64,000 nt of DNA from Planctomycetota bacterium (GCA_013285505.1 CP053450.1:1782796-1846795), one strand, 5' to 3'. Counted from the first letter of the stretch, positions 9,963 to 20,518 are shown. The notes: generated from the letters alone by a model not told the origin. Numbers and translations are program-made.

Positions 9963-10020
9963 ACGGCACGCACGGACGCGACGAATTCATTGCGGCGAGC
10001 CCATCGCGGCGAACGAGTTG

Positions 10021-10431
10021 TCAGAGCAACCGGGCGAGCTTCCGCCCCATCTCCGCCCCGGCATCGCCGTCGAGCGGCTCGGCGTTCCACTTGATGCCCA
10101 GGCCGTGGCTGTCGGTCTTGGGGATGATGTGGAAGTGCACGTGCGGCACGGCCTGGTGGGCGAGGCTGCCGTTGTTCTGCAGGATGTTGGTCGCGGCCGC
10201 CCCGGTCACCTTCATCACCGCCCGGCTGATCCGCGGCAGCACCCGCCCGATGGCCGCCGCCGAGTCGTCGGAGAGCTCGTCGATCGTGACCGCCGGCTCC
10301 TTGGGCACCACGAGGGTGTGGCCCGGGGCGATGGGGTTGACGTCGAGGAAGGCGAGGGTGAGATCGTCCTCGTAGACGCGGTGGCAGGGGATCTCGCCGC
10401 GGATGATTTTGCTGAAAATGCTGTCGCTCAT
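10021..10431 (-). CDS. HIT family (histidine triad) nucleotide-binding protein
   Basis: 136 residues from ATG 10431, chosen because MSDSIFSKIIRGEIPCHRVYED is the standard start of the family. AFLDVNPIAPGHTLVVPK and the triad HVHFHIIPK near residue 100 are present, with the preceding NNGSLAHQAVPH loop typical of HINT-type hydrolases (here Leu replaces the usual Gly or Glu after Ser). Members hydrolyse purine nucleoside phosphoramidates or AMP-lysine in vitro; the physiological substrate is unknown. It is convergent with birA (58 bp apart) and divergent from the lipoprotein gene at 10555. Confidence 0.92.
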   Translation of the reverse strand: MSDSIFSKIIRGEIPCHRVYEDDLTLAFLDVNPIAPGHTLVVPKEPAVTIDELSDDSAAAIGRVLPRISRAVMKVTGAAATNILQNNGSLAHQAVPHVHFHIIPKTDSHGLGIKWNAEPLDGDAGAEMGRKLARLL

Positions 10432-10554
10432 GGCCGGAGTGTACGGCGCGGGCATCCCGCGTTGCGATGTGCGGCCGTATCGGGCGGGAAACGGGCTTGG
10501 GGGGACAGTGTCGGTGCGTCGGAGCCCTTGCGGGGGGGCAAGTATGCTGGGATC

Positions 10555-11301
10555 ATGGACACCAAACCCAGCCCACACTCCGGGTCAACGAACTCCTTCG
10601 CAGCGTTGCGAACGAAGCTGCTCGTGCTCTGGGTGTTCGCCCTCTTCGTACCCCTTGTCGGAGGGTGTGGCTCTCGCTCCTTTCCCGCCTATCCGCCGAC
10701 GCTCCGAATGGAGCCGTTCCGGCCTATCGCCGAGTCTTTGGTTGCGGTCAACGGCGAGGTCAGGATACAGATTGCGGGATGCCGGTCAACCGTTGACGGC
10801 CTGTACGCCGACCTGTTCATCGTGACCGGTGAGCAGCAGGATCTGGCGCCCATTCTGGGAGATCTCGCCGTCGAACTCACGGGTGAGCTGTTCGAGTTGC
10901 GCGACGGGGACGGGAATGACATCGTTGTGCGACCCGCGAAGCGGGCCGCTCGGGACTACGTGGAGACCTCGCCGGCCCTATCACTCGCGCAGCTGGTCAC
11001 GCTCTCGACTGGGCCATCGTTCGGGCGCGGCGCGCTGGCGGCGCAGACCTATCCCGTGACCCCTGAGGTCTCCATCCAGACGATCCCCATCCGCCTGAAC
11101 GAGACGCTGCCCGAGGGGGAATACCAGATCCGACTGACCGAGGCGTGGGCTGGGTTCGCGGCGTCGGGTCTGTCTCCGAACGACAGCGAGGCCGTGCTGC
11201 GTGCTCTCGGCTCCTCCCGAATCACTCCGCAAACCGACTGGCAGGGCTTTCGAATCGCGCCCCGGCACCCGCACCCGGGCGGCTCTCGCTTGCCCTGGTG
11301 A
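10555..11301 (+). CDS. Hypothetical lipoprotein
   Basis: 248 residues from ATG 10555. A basic N-terminal region is followed by LLVLWVFALFVPLVGGC, a signal peptide ending in a lipobox with Cys near residue 39. The mature part is mostly beta by appearance (SLVAVNGEVRIQIAG, LAPILGDLAVELTGELFELRD) with no recognised domain. I infer an outer-membrane-attached or periplasmic protein. It is unlike any family I can name. It lies upstream of mutL with about 97 bp between them and could be separately transcribed. Confidence 0.6.
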   Translation: MDTKPSPHSGSTNSFAALRTKLLVLWVFALFVPLVGGCGSRSFPAYPPTLRMEPFRPIAESLVAVNGEVRIQIAGCRSTVDGLYADLFIVTGEQQDLAPILGDLAVELTGELFELRDGDGNDIVVRPAKRAARDYVETSPALSLAQLVTLSTGPSFGRGALAAQTYPVTPEVSIQTIPIRLNETLPEGEYQIRLTEAWAGFAASGLSPNDSEAVLRALGSSRITPQTDWQGFRIAPRHPHPGGSRLPW

Positions 11302-11398
11302 GCGGGCGGACCCCGGCGAGATGACGGTTTCTAAAGCCCCGCGCGCCAGCGGCTCTAGAGCCGGGTGCAGAGGGGTTGCTCGGAATACACTGCGGGAT

Positions 11399-13380
11399 AT
11401 GGACGGCGGTCGGCACGGAATCTCGGAGAGAGCGACGGCGGGCGGCAAGATCCGCCACCTCGGCACGCTGCTGGTGAATCAGATCGCCGCGGGCGAGGTG
11501 GTCGAGCGTCCGGCGAGCGTGGTCAAGGAACTCCTCGAGAACGCGATGGACGCGGCGGCAACGCGGGTCCGGGTCGAGATCGAGTCCGGCGGGATCGAGT
11601 TGGTCCGCGTGACCGACGACGGCGTCGGCATCGCCCCCGATGATCTGCCGCTGGCGGTCGCCCCGCACGCGACGAGCAAGATCGAGCTGGCCACCGACCT
11701 CGACCACATCGCGACGTTCGGGTTCCGGGGCGAGGCGCTGGCCTCGATCGCCTCGGTGTCACGGATGTCGATCCGCTCGCGCACCGCAGGCGAGCCCGGC
11801 GGGTCGCAGATCGATATCGAGGGGGACGTGGTCGGCGGGGCCCGCCCGGCCTCGGGTGCGGTCGGCACCAGCGTCTCGGTCCGCAACCTGTTCTTCAACA
11901 CCCCGGCCCGGCGGAAGTTTCTGCGGACCGAGGGCACGGAGCGGACGCGCTGCATGGACGTGGTCAAGGCGTGCGCATTGTCGCACCCGGCCATCGCGTT
12001 CGAGGCCGTCGCCGACGGCCGGACCGTGCTCGATCTGCCCGGCGGGCAGTCGCCGCGCGACCGGGCCCTCGCCATCCTCGGCAAGGAACTCGCCGGCGAG
12101 GTGATCGAGGTGAAGGCCGACCGGTTCGACGATGCGCGGGGGATGAGCCTCTGGGGGCTGGTCGGCACGCCGACGACGGCGCGGGCGACGGCGCGCGCGC
12201 AGCACTTCTTTATCAACGGCCGCGCGATCAAAGACCGGACGATCCAGCACGCGGTGAGCGAAGCCTTCCGCGGCCTGATCGAGCCGGGGGCGCTACCCGG
12301 CCGCCGTGCTCATGCTCGAACTCTCGCCCGAGGGCGTGGATGTCAACGTCCACCCGCAGAAGTCGGAGGTCCGGTTCCGCGACCAGTCGATGGTGCACTC
12401 GGTCGTGCTGCGGGCGGTGCGCGAGGCTCTGGCCCGCGAGGACCTGACGCCGAGCATCGCCGGGCGGTTCGACGGCACCGGCGAGGGCCGGCGCTACGCC
12501 AGCGCGACGGAGATACTGCCCGGCGGTGCCGGGCAGCCTCGGGCCGAATCGCCCTCGGGCACCCGGGGCTTCGTGGATTTCTTCACGCAGGAGATCCCCG
12601 AGCGGGCCCAGCACCGGCTCAGCTACGACGCGATCCGGGAGGCTATCGACCGTGTCGAGCGTTCCGGCACGACGCCGAGCCGCGACCCGCTCGCCGGTAC
12701 CGATCGACCCGATGCGGGCCGGCCGGGCGACGCGCCGACCACCCAAGGCCAGACAGAGCCCGCCGAACCGGCCGAGCCGACCGAACTGCCGCAGGCGATC
12801 CCCGCCCACCGCGTGCTGCAGGTCCACAACAGCTACCTGGTCACACAGGACGAGCGGGGCGTCGTGATCGTCGATCAGCACGCGCTGCACGAGCGGGTGA
12901 TGTTCGAGATCCTCTACGCCCGGGTCAGCAGCGGCGTGCTGGAGAGCCAGCAACTCCTGACCCCCGCCGTCGTCGAGGCGACGCCCGAGCGCGTCGAGCG
13001 CCTCGGCGAGCTCGCGCCGCTGCTCGCCCGGATCGGCATCGAGGCCGAGCCGATGGGGCCGCGGACGGTCGGCGTGCGGAGCTTCGCGACGCTGCTCTTC
13101 GAGCCGCGGCGTGGACCCGGTGTCGTTCATGCAGGAACTGCTCGACAAGACCGACCGCGAGCGGTTTGTGCCCGACAGCGAGGAAGCCCTCCGCGAGGTG
13201 CTCGATATGATGGCCTGCAAGGCCGCGGTCAAGGCAGGCGATCGCATGAGCGACGACGAGCTGCGGGCGTTGCTCGATCTCCGCGGCGAGGTCGAGCGCA
13301 GCAGCAACTGCCCGCACGGGCGGCCGACATCGGTTCGGCTGACGATTCACGAACTGGAGCGGCTGTTCGGCCGTTCCTGA
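11399..13380 (+). CDS. mutL: DNA mismatch repair protein MutL with endonuclease motif, frame broken twice
   Basis: Start ATG 11399. The N-terminal GHKL ATPase is clear: VNQIAAGEVVERPASVVKEL, ELLENAMDA, DDGVGI, ATSKI, FGFRGEAL and TPARRKF. Frames change near 12293 (a GGGGGCGCTAC tract) and near 13106 (GCGGCGTGG); both fit loss of two bases from a GCGC tract, and repair gives about 661 residues. The middle part continues with LMLELSPEGVDVNVHPQKSE, then a Pro/Glu linker. The C-terminal domain has DQHALHERVMFE, which fits the DQHA(X)2E(X)4E metal site of nicking MutL proteins, and later ACKAAVKAGD and CPHGRP. The protein is therefore expected to nick the unmethylated or discontinuous strand itself. 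No mutS lies nearby. Confidence 0.93.
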
Positions 13381-13402
13381 TCCGCAACGAGAGTGGGGCT
13401 GC

Positions 13403-14779
13403 ATGACGCAGAACGAGCGGGTGATCCCCGTCGGCGGGCCGCAGGGAGCCAAACGCACCAAGCTGGCGGTGGCCGCGTGGATCGGCGTCGCCGCGATGTG
13501 GGCGTGGATCATGTACCGCATGTGGCGGGGCGCCGTGCTCACCGAGACCGGCGATTTCAATGACTTCTACTTCGCGGCCGAGGCGTTGCGGCTCGGCACC
13601 GACCCCTACACCTCCAATCGCGGCGGGTATCTCTACCCGCCGCTGGTCGCCTGGCTGCTGCAGCCGCTGGTGTGGCTGGGGCTCGTCAAGGCGGGCGTCG
13701 TCTGGGGTGTCGTCAACATGCTGCTCACGCTCGTGTGCATGACGCTGAGCGTGCGGCTCATCGCCAAAGCGCTCCGCGGCCCGTGCGACGCCCTGACGGT
13801 CGGAGCGGTGTGGCTGGCGACGCTGGCGCTCATGCTCGGGCCGGTGCAGTCAGAGCTCGAGCACGGACAGACCGACGTGCTGGTGCTGACGGGCCTGTGC
13901 GTGGGGCTGGTGCTCATCGAGCGGCTGCCCTGGCTGGCGGGGTTCGCGCTCGGCCTGGCCCTGCTGGTCAAGCATCACGTGATCGTGTTCCCGGCCTATC
14001 TGGTAATCCGGCGGCGGTGGAAGACCGTCATCGGCATGCTTCTCGGCGGGGTGTTCTTTGCGTTCCTTCCCGCAGCCGGGCTCGGGTTTGCCAAAGCCGC
14101 GGGCTATCTCGGCCAGTCGTACGGCTATCTGTTCCGGCTCTTCGGCGGCGAGGGCGCGCCCGAGGGGATCAACCTGCACCCGATCACCTGGGAACTGAGC
14201 ATCTCGATCACCAGCGCCATGGCCCGGTTCTTCGACGGACCCGGTGGGCCGTCGATGGCTCTCGTCGGGCTCGCCACATTGCCGGTAGCGGGGGCGGTCT
14301 TTCTGGCGACGTGGTGGATCTACCGCCGCCACGGCGTGCCGATGTTTGTCGGACGCGGCGGCCGGGCCGAGCGGGTGATCATGGCGGTCGTGCTGCTGGA
14401 GTGGTGCGGCGTGATCATCGGCCTGCTGGCCTTCAGCCCGCAATCAATCACGCGGCACACCTACATCATGCTGCCCATGCAGATGCTCGCGGCGTACGTC
14501 CTACTGGTCAAACGCCCCGGGGCGTGCAAGTGGCCGCTGCTGGCGGGCGTCATCGGCTACCAGCTCGCGGCCCGCCTGCCGCCGGGTGAAGAGCCCTTCG
14601 AAGCCGCCCTCACCGCGTGGCGACACGTGAGCGGCGCGACATGGTTCCTGCTGCTCATGTGGCTGGGTCTGGTCTGGAGCGCGTTGAGCTTCTGGAGAGT
14701 CGGGGGCGGGGCGGTGTCCGCTGGTGCGGCTGAGGCACTTACGGAGCATCCGGTCGCGGACGCCGGCGCCCAGACCTGA
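13403..14779 (+). CDS. GT87/DUF2029-type polyprenyl-phosphate glycosyltransferase
   Basis: 458 residues, about ten hydrophobic segments. After the first segment it has TGDFNDFYFAAEALRLGTDPY, the acidic loop found in GT87-type mannosyltransferases, with Asp and Tyr positions of the catalytic loop, followed by LYPPLVAWLLQPL. These membrane enzymes move a sugar from a polyprenyl phosphate donor to an extracytoplasmic acceptor. The specific acceptor is unknown. The gene starts 23 bp after mutL and is convergent with a GT2-type gene that could make the lipid-linked sugar donor (14781-15639). The stop codons of the two genes almost touch. Confidence 0.8.
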   Translation: MTQNERVIPVGGPQGAKRTKLAVAAWIGVAAMWAWIMYRMWRGAVLTETGDFNDFYFAAEALRLGTDPYTSNRGGYLYPPLVAWLLQPLVWLGLVKAGVVWGVVNMLLTLVCMTLSVRLIAKALRGPCDALTVGAVWLATLALMLGPVQSELEHGQTDVLVLTGLCVGLVLIERLPWLAGFALGLALLVKHHVIVFPAYLVIRRRWKTVIGMLLGGVFFAFLPAAGLGFAKAAGYLGQSYGYLFRLFGGEGAPEGINLHPITWELSISITSAMARFFDGPGGPSMALVGLATLPVAGAVFLATWWIYRRHGVPMFVGRGGRAERVIMAVVLLEWCGVIIGLLAFSPQSITRHTYIMLPMQMLAAYVLLVKRPGACKWPLLAGVIGYQLAARLPPGEEPFEAALTAWRHVSGATWFLLLMWLGLVWSALSFWRVGGGAVSAGAAEALTEHPVADAGAQT

Positions 14780-14780
14780 C

Positions 14781-15639
14781 CTACACGCGTTGCGGGACTG
14801 CCGCCGCGCCGGGCAGCGTGACGACCAGCGGTGGTTCGGACTCGACCGGCAGGGTCGCGGGCAGTGCCTTGGCCGCTCGTGCGATCTCGTTTCGCCGAGC
14901 GCGGATGGCCGCGGCCCGACGCAGCATCTTGAGCCCGTCGAGCACGGGGTTGACCTGTCCGCCCTCCTGGTGCGTCCACGCGATGCCGACTTCCTCGGTG
15001 CGGAGCCCGGTGGCCCGAACGATAAGCAGGTGCTCGAGGTCGAACGCGTAGCCGTCCTCGCGGGCGAGTGAGGCCACCTGCTCGGCGACATCCGCCCGGT
15101 AGAGCTTGAACCCGCACTGCGTGTCGGCCAGCAGATCGAGCCCCATCGCCCGCAGCGCGAGCTTGAAGACCGAGCCGGCGAGCTTGCGCCCTGCGACCGC
15201 GTCGACTCTCGCTCCGAGGGCAACACGCGAGCCGGCGACGAGGCCGACCTCGGGCGCAATCGCACCCTTCAGCGTGGCCAGTTCACGGACGGTCGCCGCG
15301 TTGTCGGCGTCCATCATGAGCCGCCAGCGCCCCCGCGAGCCGGCCAGTCCGGTGCACGGCCGCGCCCTTGCCCCGGTTGTGCTTGTGCCGCAGCAGCCGC
15401 ACGCTGAGCAGCGGGCCGTCGGGCGTCTCGGTCAGCAGCGGCGAGACCCGGTCGACGGTCCTGTCGGGCGAGCCGTCGTCGACGAGGACGATCTCTGAGG
15501 TGTGGTCGGCGAGGGAGAGCTGCTTGATGAGGTCGCGCAGCGTCGCGTCGATCCGGTCGGCCTCGCGGTACATGGGGACAACCACCGAAACCTCAGGCGT
15601 GTCGGTCTCGCGCGGGATGGAAGCCGGTTCATTGGGCAT
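14781..15639 (-). CDS. GT2 glycosyltransferase, dolichol-phosphate mannosyltransferase-like, frame broken
   Basis: Start ATG 15639. It has EVSVVVPMYREADRI at the N-terminus and VDDGSPDRT, both standard GT-A features, then HNRGKGAAV. The frame changes near 15350, where GTGCACC probably stands for GTGCGCACC; restoring two bases gives VRTGLAGSRGRWRLMMDADN, containing the DAD metal motif. The second half has ARVDAVAGRKLAGSVFKL and DTQCGFKLYR, typical of DPM1/polyprenyl-phosphate glycosyltransferases. Repaired length is about 286, with no membrane domain. It is the probable partner of the neighbouring GT87 enzyme: one loads a sugar on a lipid carrier, the other uses it (inference). Confidence 0.87.
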
Positions 15640-15707
15640 GAGCTGCGTGTGTGGCCGAGCGGAGGGGCCGACGACCACACCAGAACGGATCCAGCCTACC
15701 GGAATGC

Positions 15708-16913
15708 TCAGGCGTTGTCGAGGAGATCGACAGCCCGGAGGGCCTTGCCCTCCAGCATGGCCAGACTCGCCCCGCCGCCGGTCGAGACGTGGCTCACCTG
15801 ATCGGCGAGGCCGAACTTCTCCACGGCCGCGGCCGTGTCGCCCCCGCCCACGATCGTCACGGCACCCTTGCCAGTTGCCTCGGCGACGGCCTTGGCGACC
15901 TGCTTGGTGCCGACGCTGAATGCGGTCCACTCGAAGACGCCCATGGGGCCGTTCCAGACGACGCTCTTGGCGTCGCGGATGACGGAGGCGAAGTTGCTCT
16001 GCGTGCGGGGCCCGATGTCCAGACCCATGTAACCCGGCTTGATCTTGTCTTCGAAGACCTCGATGTCGCCGGAGTGGGCCGCGAACTGTGTGCTGCACAC
16101 GTGATCGACGGGCAGGTGCAGATGCGCGCCGAGATCGGCGGCCTGCTCAATCATCTTCTTGGCGTCGTTGATCCGGTCGGCCTCGACGCGGCTCTCGCCG
16201 ACGTCCTGGCCGAGAGCCTTGAGGAACGTGTACGCCATTGCGCCGCCGACGATGATGTGGTCGGCCTTGGGCAGCAGGCGGCTGATTGCGCCGATTTTGT
16301 CCGAGACCTTGGCGCCGCCGAGCACAACGACGAACGGCTTGGCCGGGCTCTCGATCGCGTCCTGCAGGAACCGGAGCTCCGTCGCGACCAGCGAGCCGAT
16401 CACGCGGGGCTTGCCCGCCATCGCCTCGGGCACCGCGACCATCGAGGCGTCAGAGCGGTGGCAGGTGCCGAACGCGTCGTTGACATAGACGTCGCCGTAG
16501 CCGGCCAGCGTGCTTGCGAACGCGGCGTCGCCGTCCTTCTCCGCCTTGTGGAAGCGGAGATTCTCGAGCAGCAGCACGTCGCCGTCGGCCATCGCGGCGA
16601 CACCGGCTTTGGCGGCCTCGTCGGTGCAGTCGTCGGAGGGGAACGCGACCGGCTTGCCGAGCAGCTCAGCGAGGCGGTTGGCGACCGGACGCAGGCAGAG
16701 CTGCGGCTCGTGCCCCGTGCCCTCGGGCCGGCCGAGGTGGGACATGAGGATCGCCCGCCCGCCGCGGTCGGTGATGCTCTTGATGGTGGGGATCGCGCTG
16801 CGGATGCGGCGGTCGTCGGTGATCGCGCCGCCGTCGAGCGGGACGTTGAAGTCCACACGGACCAGCACACGCTTTCCCGCGACATCAACAGATTCGATGG
16901 TCTTCTTGGCCAT
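15708..16913 (-). CDS. pgk: Phosphoglycerate kinase
   Basis: 401 residues from ATG 16913, intact. The N-domain has VLVRVDFNVPLDGG, SHLGRPEG, FPSDDCTD and LLENLRFHKAEK. The middle has VNDAFGTCHR and PFVVVLGGAKVSDKIG. The C-domain has WNGPMGVFEW and the nucleotide loop VGGGDTAAAVEKFG, then VSTGGGASLAMLEGK. It interconverts 1,3-bisphosphoglycerate and 3-phosphoglycerate with ATP formation. It follows atpH in the same direction (66 bp), so the ATP synthase membrane genes and this substrate-level ATP-forming enzyme may share a transcript, an unusual neighbourhood. Confidence 0.97.
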   Translation of the reverse strand: MAKKTIESVDVAGKRVLVRVDFNVPLDGGAITDDRRIRSAIPTIKSITDRGGRAILMSHLGRPEGTGHEPQLCLRPVANRLAELLGKPVAFPSDDCTDEAAKAGVAAMADGDVLLLENLRFHKAEKDGDAAFASTLAGYGDVYVNDAFGTCHRSDASMVAVPEAMAGKPRVIGSLVATELRFLQDAIESPAKPFVVVLGGAKVSDKIGAISRLLPKADHIIVGGAMAYTFLKALGQDVGESRVEADRINDAKKMIEQAADLGAHLHLPVDHVCSTQFAAHSGDIEVFEDKIKPGYMGLDIGPRTQSNFASVIRDAKSVVWNGPMGVFEWTAFSVGTKQVAKAVAEATGKGAVTIVGGGDTAAAVEKFGLADQVSHVSTGGGASLAMLEGKALRAVDLLDNA

Positions 16914-16979
16914 GGCGTGGATCCCGATCTTGGGCGAGGCACACGGGCCGCTGCGGCCCGGGCCGTGTGTGTGAGAGAA

Positions 16980-17597
16980 TCAGTCGGTGGCGTCGTCGAG
17001 GATGCGCTGCGCCCGGGCGCGGAGCTCGGCCCCGCCGGTGTTCTGGAGGCGGTCACGCATGCGACGCAGGCGCGACGCGAGCGACGCGTCCACGAGCTGG
17101 TCGCCGATGCGGAACTTCACGCCGCCGAGCATCGTCTCGTCGGTGTATGGGTGGACCACGACGTCCTTGTTGAGGATCGAGCCGAGGCGGTCCTTGACCT
17201 TGTCGATCTCGGCGACCTCAAGCGGGGCGGCGGTGAAGACATCGACCTCGATGCGGCCGAATCGCTCCTGCACCATCGCGTCGTATGCGCCGACGATCGC
17301 CGGGAGGTGGCCGAGGCGGCCCTTCTCGTTGAGCACGAGCAGGAAACGCATGACCAAGTCGTCGCACCGATCCGTGAAGATCGTGCGGAGCGACTTCTGC
17401 CGCTCAGCGGACGAGAGCACCTTGGACGCGAGGAACTCGCCAAACCGGCGGTCGGCGCGGGCCAGGTCCAGGATGTCCTCGAGTTGGCCCATGACAGACT
17501 CGATGCGCTCGCGTCCGCCGTCGGCCTCGGCGAGTTCGAGCAGGCTCCGGGCATAGATGTTGGCCAGGGCGTCAGGCGGGGATTCGGTCAGGGGCAT
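16980..17597 (-). CDS. atpH: ATP synthase F1 delta subunit (OSCP)
   Basis: 205 residues from ATG 17597. The N-terminal helical domain begins DALANIYARSLLELAEADGG and includes FGEFLASKVLSSAERQKSL. The C-terminal part has VDVFTAAPLEVAEIDKVKDRLG, a family hallmark, and GGVKFRIGDQLVDASLASRLRRM. It forms the peripheral stalk with subunit b and ties F1 to the membrane sector. It is last of the atp genes here; the next gene on this strand is pgk rather than atpA, so the F1 catalytic genes must be elsewhere. 60 bp separate it from atpF. Confidence 0.93.
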   Translation of the reverse strand: MPLTESPPDALANIYARSLLELAEADGGRERIESVMGQLEDILDLARADRRFGEFLASKVLSSAERQKSLRTIFTDRCDDLVMRFLLVLNEKGRLGHLPAIVGAYDAMVQERFGRIEVDVFTAAPLEVAEIDKVKDRLGSILNKDVVVHPYTDETMLGGVKFRIGDQLVDASLASRLRRMRDRLQNTGGAELRARAQRILDDATD

Positions 17598-17657
17598 GTC
17601 GTGGCTCCGCGAGGCGTGCTGCGAGGATCACAGGGGGGTCGCAGGTGGGGGGGAGTG

Positions 17658-18320
17658 TCAGTTGGACGCGGTCTGCAGTTCGGCGAGTGACTCGTCGATC
17701 AGCCGCTGGTGGTCGCCGGCGTTGACCTCGCGGGCGAGGATCTTGCTGGCGATCTGCGTCGCCATCGTCGAGGCCTCGGCGTAGATCTCATTGAGCGCCG
17801 CACGCTTGGCCGCCTCGATGTCGCGGCGGGCCTTGTCACGCATGTCGTTGAGCTCGACGTCGGCCTTGGCCTTGAGGTCCGAGGCCATCTTCTGCTGCTG
17901 CGTCCGCGTCTCGTCGAGCATCTTCTGGGCCTCGGCCCGGGCTTCGGCGAGGTTCTGCTGGTAGGTCTCGAGCGCCTCGGCCGCCTGCTTGCGGGCCGAC
18001 GCCGCGGCCTCGATCTCGCTCTTGATCTTGTCGGCCCGCTCGTCCAGGCCCTTGCTGATCACCGGCCACACCTTGACGCGGAGCACGATGAAGACCAGCG
18101 CGAAGACGATGATCGCGGTGATGCCCGTCGCGAGGCCCTGCTTGGCGGTCGGCAGGGCGCCGATGACCTCGTGGTCCCCAGCGTGCTCGGTGGTGTGCCC
18201 GTCGTCGGCGGCGTGTTCATCGCCATGGGCCTGGTCCTGGGCCAGCGCGGCCGGGGCGACAGCGAAGAAACCGGCCAGGAGGGCGGCGTCGGTGAGCGGC
18301 TTGCGAGCGTCGGGGCTCAT
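17658..18320 (-). CDS. atpF: ATP synthase Fo subunit b, with signal-peptide-like start
   Basis: 220 residues from ATG 18320. Residues 10-28 form a signal-peptide-like stretch ending in AVAPAALAQ. A His/Asp-rich segment follows (HGDEHAADDGHTTEHAGDHE, about 32-51). Only then comes the usual membrane helix (ATGITAIIVFALVFIVLRV), then the long charged stalk helix (KSEIEAAASARKQAAEALET and on), ending IDESLAELQTASN. Subunit b is normally 155-170 residues; the extra N-terminus is an addition seen in some Planctomycetes-type enzymes. If the signal is cleaved, the His-rich part would face the periplasm. It belongs to the operon atpB-atpE-atpF-atpH. Confidence 0.92.
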   Translation of the reverse strand: MSPDARKPLTDAALLAGFFAVAPAALAQDQAHGDEHAADDGHTTEHAGDHEVIGALPTAKQGLATGITAIIVFALVFIVLRVKVWPVISKGLDERADKIKSEIEAAASARKQAAEALETYQQNLAEARAEAQKMLDETRTQQQKMASDLKAKADVELNDMRDKARRDIEAAKRAALNEIYAEASTMATQIASKILAREVNAGDHQRLIDESLAELQTASN

Positions 18321-18482
18321 GCGGTGTCTCCAGAGCCGGCCGGGGAATCCCGGCGGGCGGGTGGTCGGGGTGGTCGAGTCCGGGCAGCCGGGGCTGCGTC
18401 GTGCGGGACGGCCCGCGTGTCGGTCAAAGCCGTCCCGCGCCGGTGAGGGCACGGGACGGTGAGTGTCAGGTCAAACCCGCGA

Positions 18483-18869
<387 letters not shown>

Positions 18870-18873
18870 TTAT

Positions 18874-19800
18874 TCACGCCGCTGCGGGGGCGTGCTCGTG
18901 GCCTTCGGCATGGCCGTGCTCGTGATCGTGGCCGTGCTCGTCGTGATGATCCATGAGGGAGATGAACACCGTGGTGAGGAACATAAAGATGAACGCTTGC
19001 AGGAAGGCGACAAACAGTTCCAGAATCATGATCGCGAAGGCGCCCAGCACCGAGATGATGGTGACCGGCCCCGCGACGAAAATGCTCTTGCTGATGACCA
19101 CACCGACGAAGCCCAGGAGCGTCGCCAGCAGGATGTGCCCGGCGGTCATGTTGGCAAAGAGACGGATGGCCAGCGCCACCGGCTTGATGAGCACCTGCCC
19201 GAGGAACTCGAGCACGAAGATCATCGGGGCGACCAGCAGCGGGGCCCCGCCGGTCATGTGCTTGAAGTAGTTGCCCACGCCCAGCCGCGAGATCGCCGCG
19301 GCGTTGAAGACGACGGCCGCGACCACCGCCAGCACGCCGGTGACCCAGATGTTCTGCGTCGCGGTGCCGCCGAGGGGCGTCATGTGCTTGGCCTTCCAGC
19401 CCGGGGCGACCAGGTGGATCGCGTCCATGATCGGGACAAGCCCGATGAGGTTGTTGACGAGGATGAAGAAGAAGATCGTCCACAGGAAGGGCATCAGCGC
19501 CTTGGTGCGGTCGTGGAGCAGCGGCTCGACAACCTCGTCCCGCAGGTAGACGCACAGCACCTCGATGAAGTGGGCGAAGGGGTTGCGGGTCACGTACGAC
19601 TCGGCGTCGTCGCCGGTGCCTGTCGAGACGTGCTTGGCCGCCCACAGCATCCCGAAGATCAGGATGATCCCGCTGAGGACCAGGTTGCCCTGGTTGCCCG
19701 ACCACAGCCAGAAGCCGTTGGCGAGCTTGATGAACACGTGGTTGTACACGTGGTCGGCGGGGCTGTCGGCCGCGAGGGTAAGACAGAGAGTGTTCAGCAT
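18874..19800 (-). CDS. atpB: ATP synthase Fo subunit a
   Basis: 308 residues from ATG 19800, intact. Several membrane helices are visible; the essential Arg helix is KPVALAIRLFANMTAGHILL, and the last helices carry FVAFLQAFIFMFLTTVFISL. WTIFFFILVNNLIGLVP is the conserved helix before it. The tail is unusual: after the last helix come about 25 residues very rich in His, Asp and Glu (MDHHDEHGHDHEHGHAEGHE). Together with the His-rich segment of subunit b this suggests metal or proton buffering at the membrane surface (inference). The start overlaps the end of the preceding membrane gene by 7 bases. Confidence 0.95.
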   Translation of the reverse strand: MLNTLCLTLAADSPADHVYNHVFIKLANGFWLWSGNQGNLVLSGIILIFGMLWAAKHVSTGTGDDAESYVTRNPFAHFIEVLCVYLRDEVVEPLLHDRTKALMPFLWTIFFFILVNNLIGLVPIMDAIHLVAPGWKAKHMTPLGGTATQNIWVTGVLAVVAAVVFNAAAISRLGVGNYFKHMTGGAPLLVAPMIFVLEFLGQVLIKPVALAIRLFANMTAGHILLATLLGFVGVVISKSIFVAGPVTIISVLGAFAIMILELFVAFLQAFIFMFLTTVFISLMDHHDEHGHDHEHGHAEGHEHAPAAA

Positions 19801-20314
19801 GCCTGGCTCGGCTCCACACCGACGGCGGCGACGTCGCGGCCGGCGGATTTGAGGCGTTCGAGATACGAGAGCACAGCGATCGCGAGGATCGACTCAATAA
19901 CAAGAATCAGGCCGAGCCCGGCAACGGTGCCGAGCCAGACCGGGCGGGCCGGGGCGTCGCCGACCTGCGTCAGGATCAGCGCCGCGAACATGCCCAGCAG
20001 CATGCGGCCGATCGAGGAGCCCAGCACCGCCAGGCCGAAGCCGCTCGGCCCGGGTGACCAGGGCGGGCAGCAGGCCGACGAGCGAGACGCTCGCGACGAG
20101 CCGCCGCGACCAGCAGGGCGACGGACCGCGCCGGTTCGGTCGCGGCCGCCGCGGGGTCGGCCGACTCGGCGGCCGACAGGGCCAGACGCGCCGCGGCCGT
20201 CTCCTCCAGGCGCGTCGCCACGACGAACGCGAACGCCGAGGCGAGCACGATCGCCGCGAGCATCGCCGCGGCGAAGAGGGACCGAACGGGTTGGCTGACA
20301 GCGACCGCCGACAC
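19794..20314 (-). CDS. AtpI-like membrane protein upstream of atpB, frame broken twice
   Basis: Probable start GTG 20314. Frames change near 20090 (GGCGGCTCGTC) and near 20038 (GAGCGGCTTC); adding back two bases at each gives one frame of about 174 residues with four hydrophobic segments: PVRSLFAAAMLAAIVLASAF, VALLVAAALVASVSLVGLLP, GMFAALILTQVG and GTVAGLGLILVIESILAIAV. Position directly before atpB and four membrane spans agree with the AtpI (ATP synthase I chain) family, a putative assembly factor for the c ring, but sequence similarity is too weak to be sure. The C-terminus overlaps the atpB start. Confidence 0.65.
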
Positions 20315-20518
20315 GAGGATTCTGCGGCTCCGAAACCGAGGTCTACGGGGGCCAGAGGTCGGACGCCCGACCGGCCCCAGATAGAGGGGCAAACCATAGA
20401 CATCCGGGGGATGGACGGCAAGGGATAGGGGGTGTCGCGGCACCGCCCGCCGGGGCACGCCCGCCGCCCGACGGGCCGGTCGGCCGGGCCCTCCCGGGGG
20501 CTCGCGGATCGGGCCCGC

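Noticed and set aside
12190..12205. Frameshift at the long alternating GC tract in mutL
   Set aside because: The frame continues correctly through it (ATARAQHFFINGR), showing that not every GCGC tract is affected.
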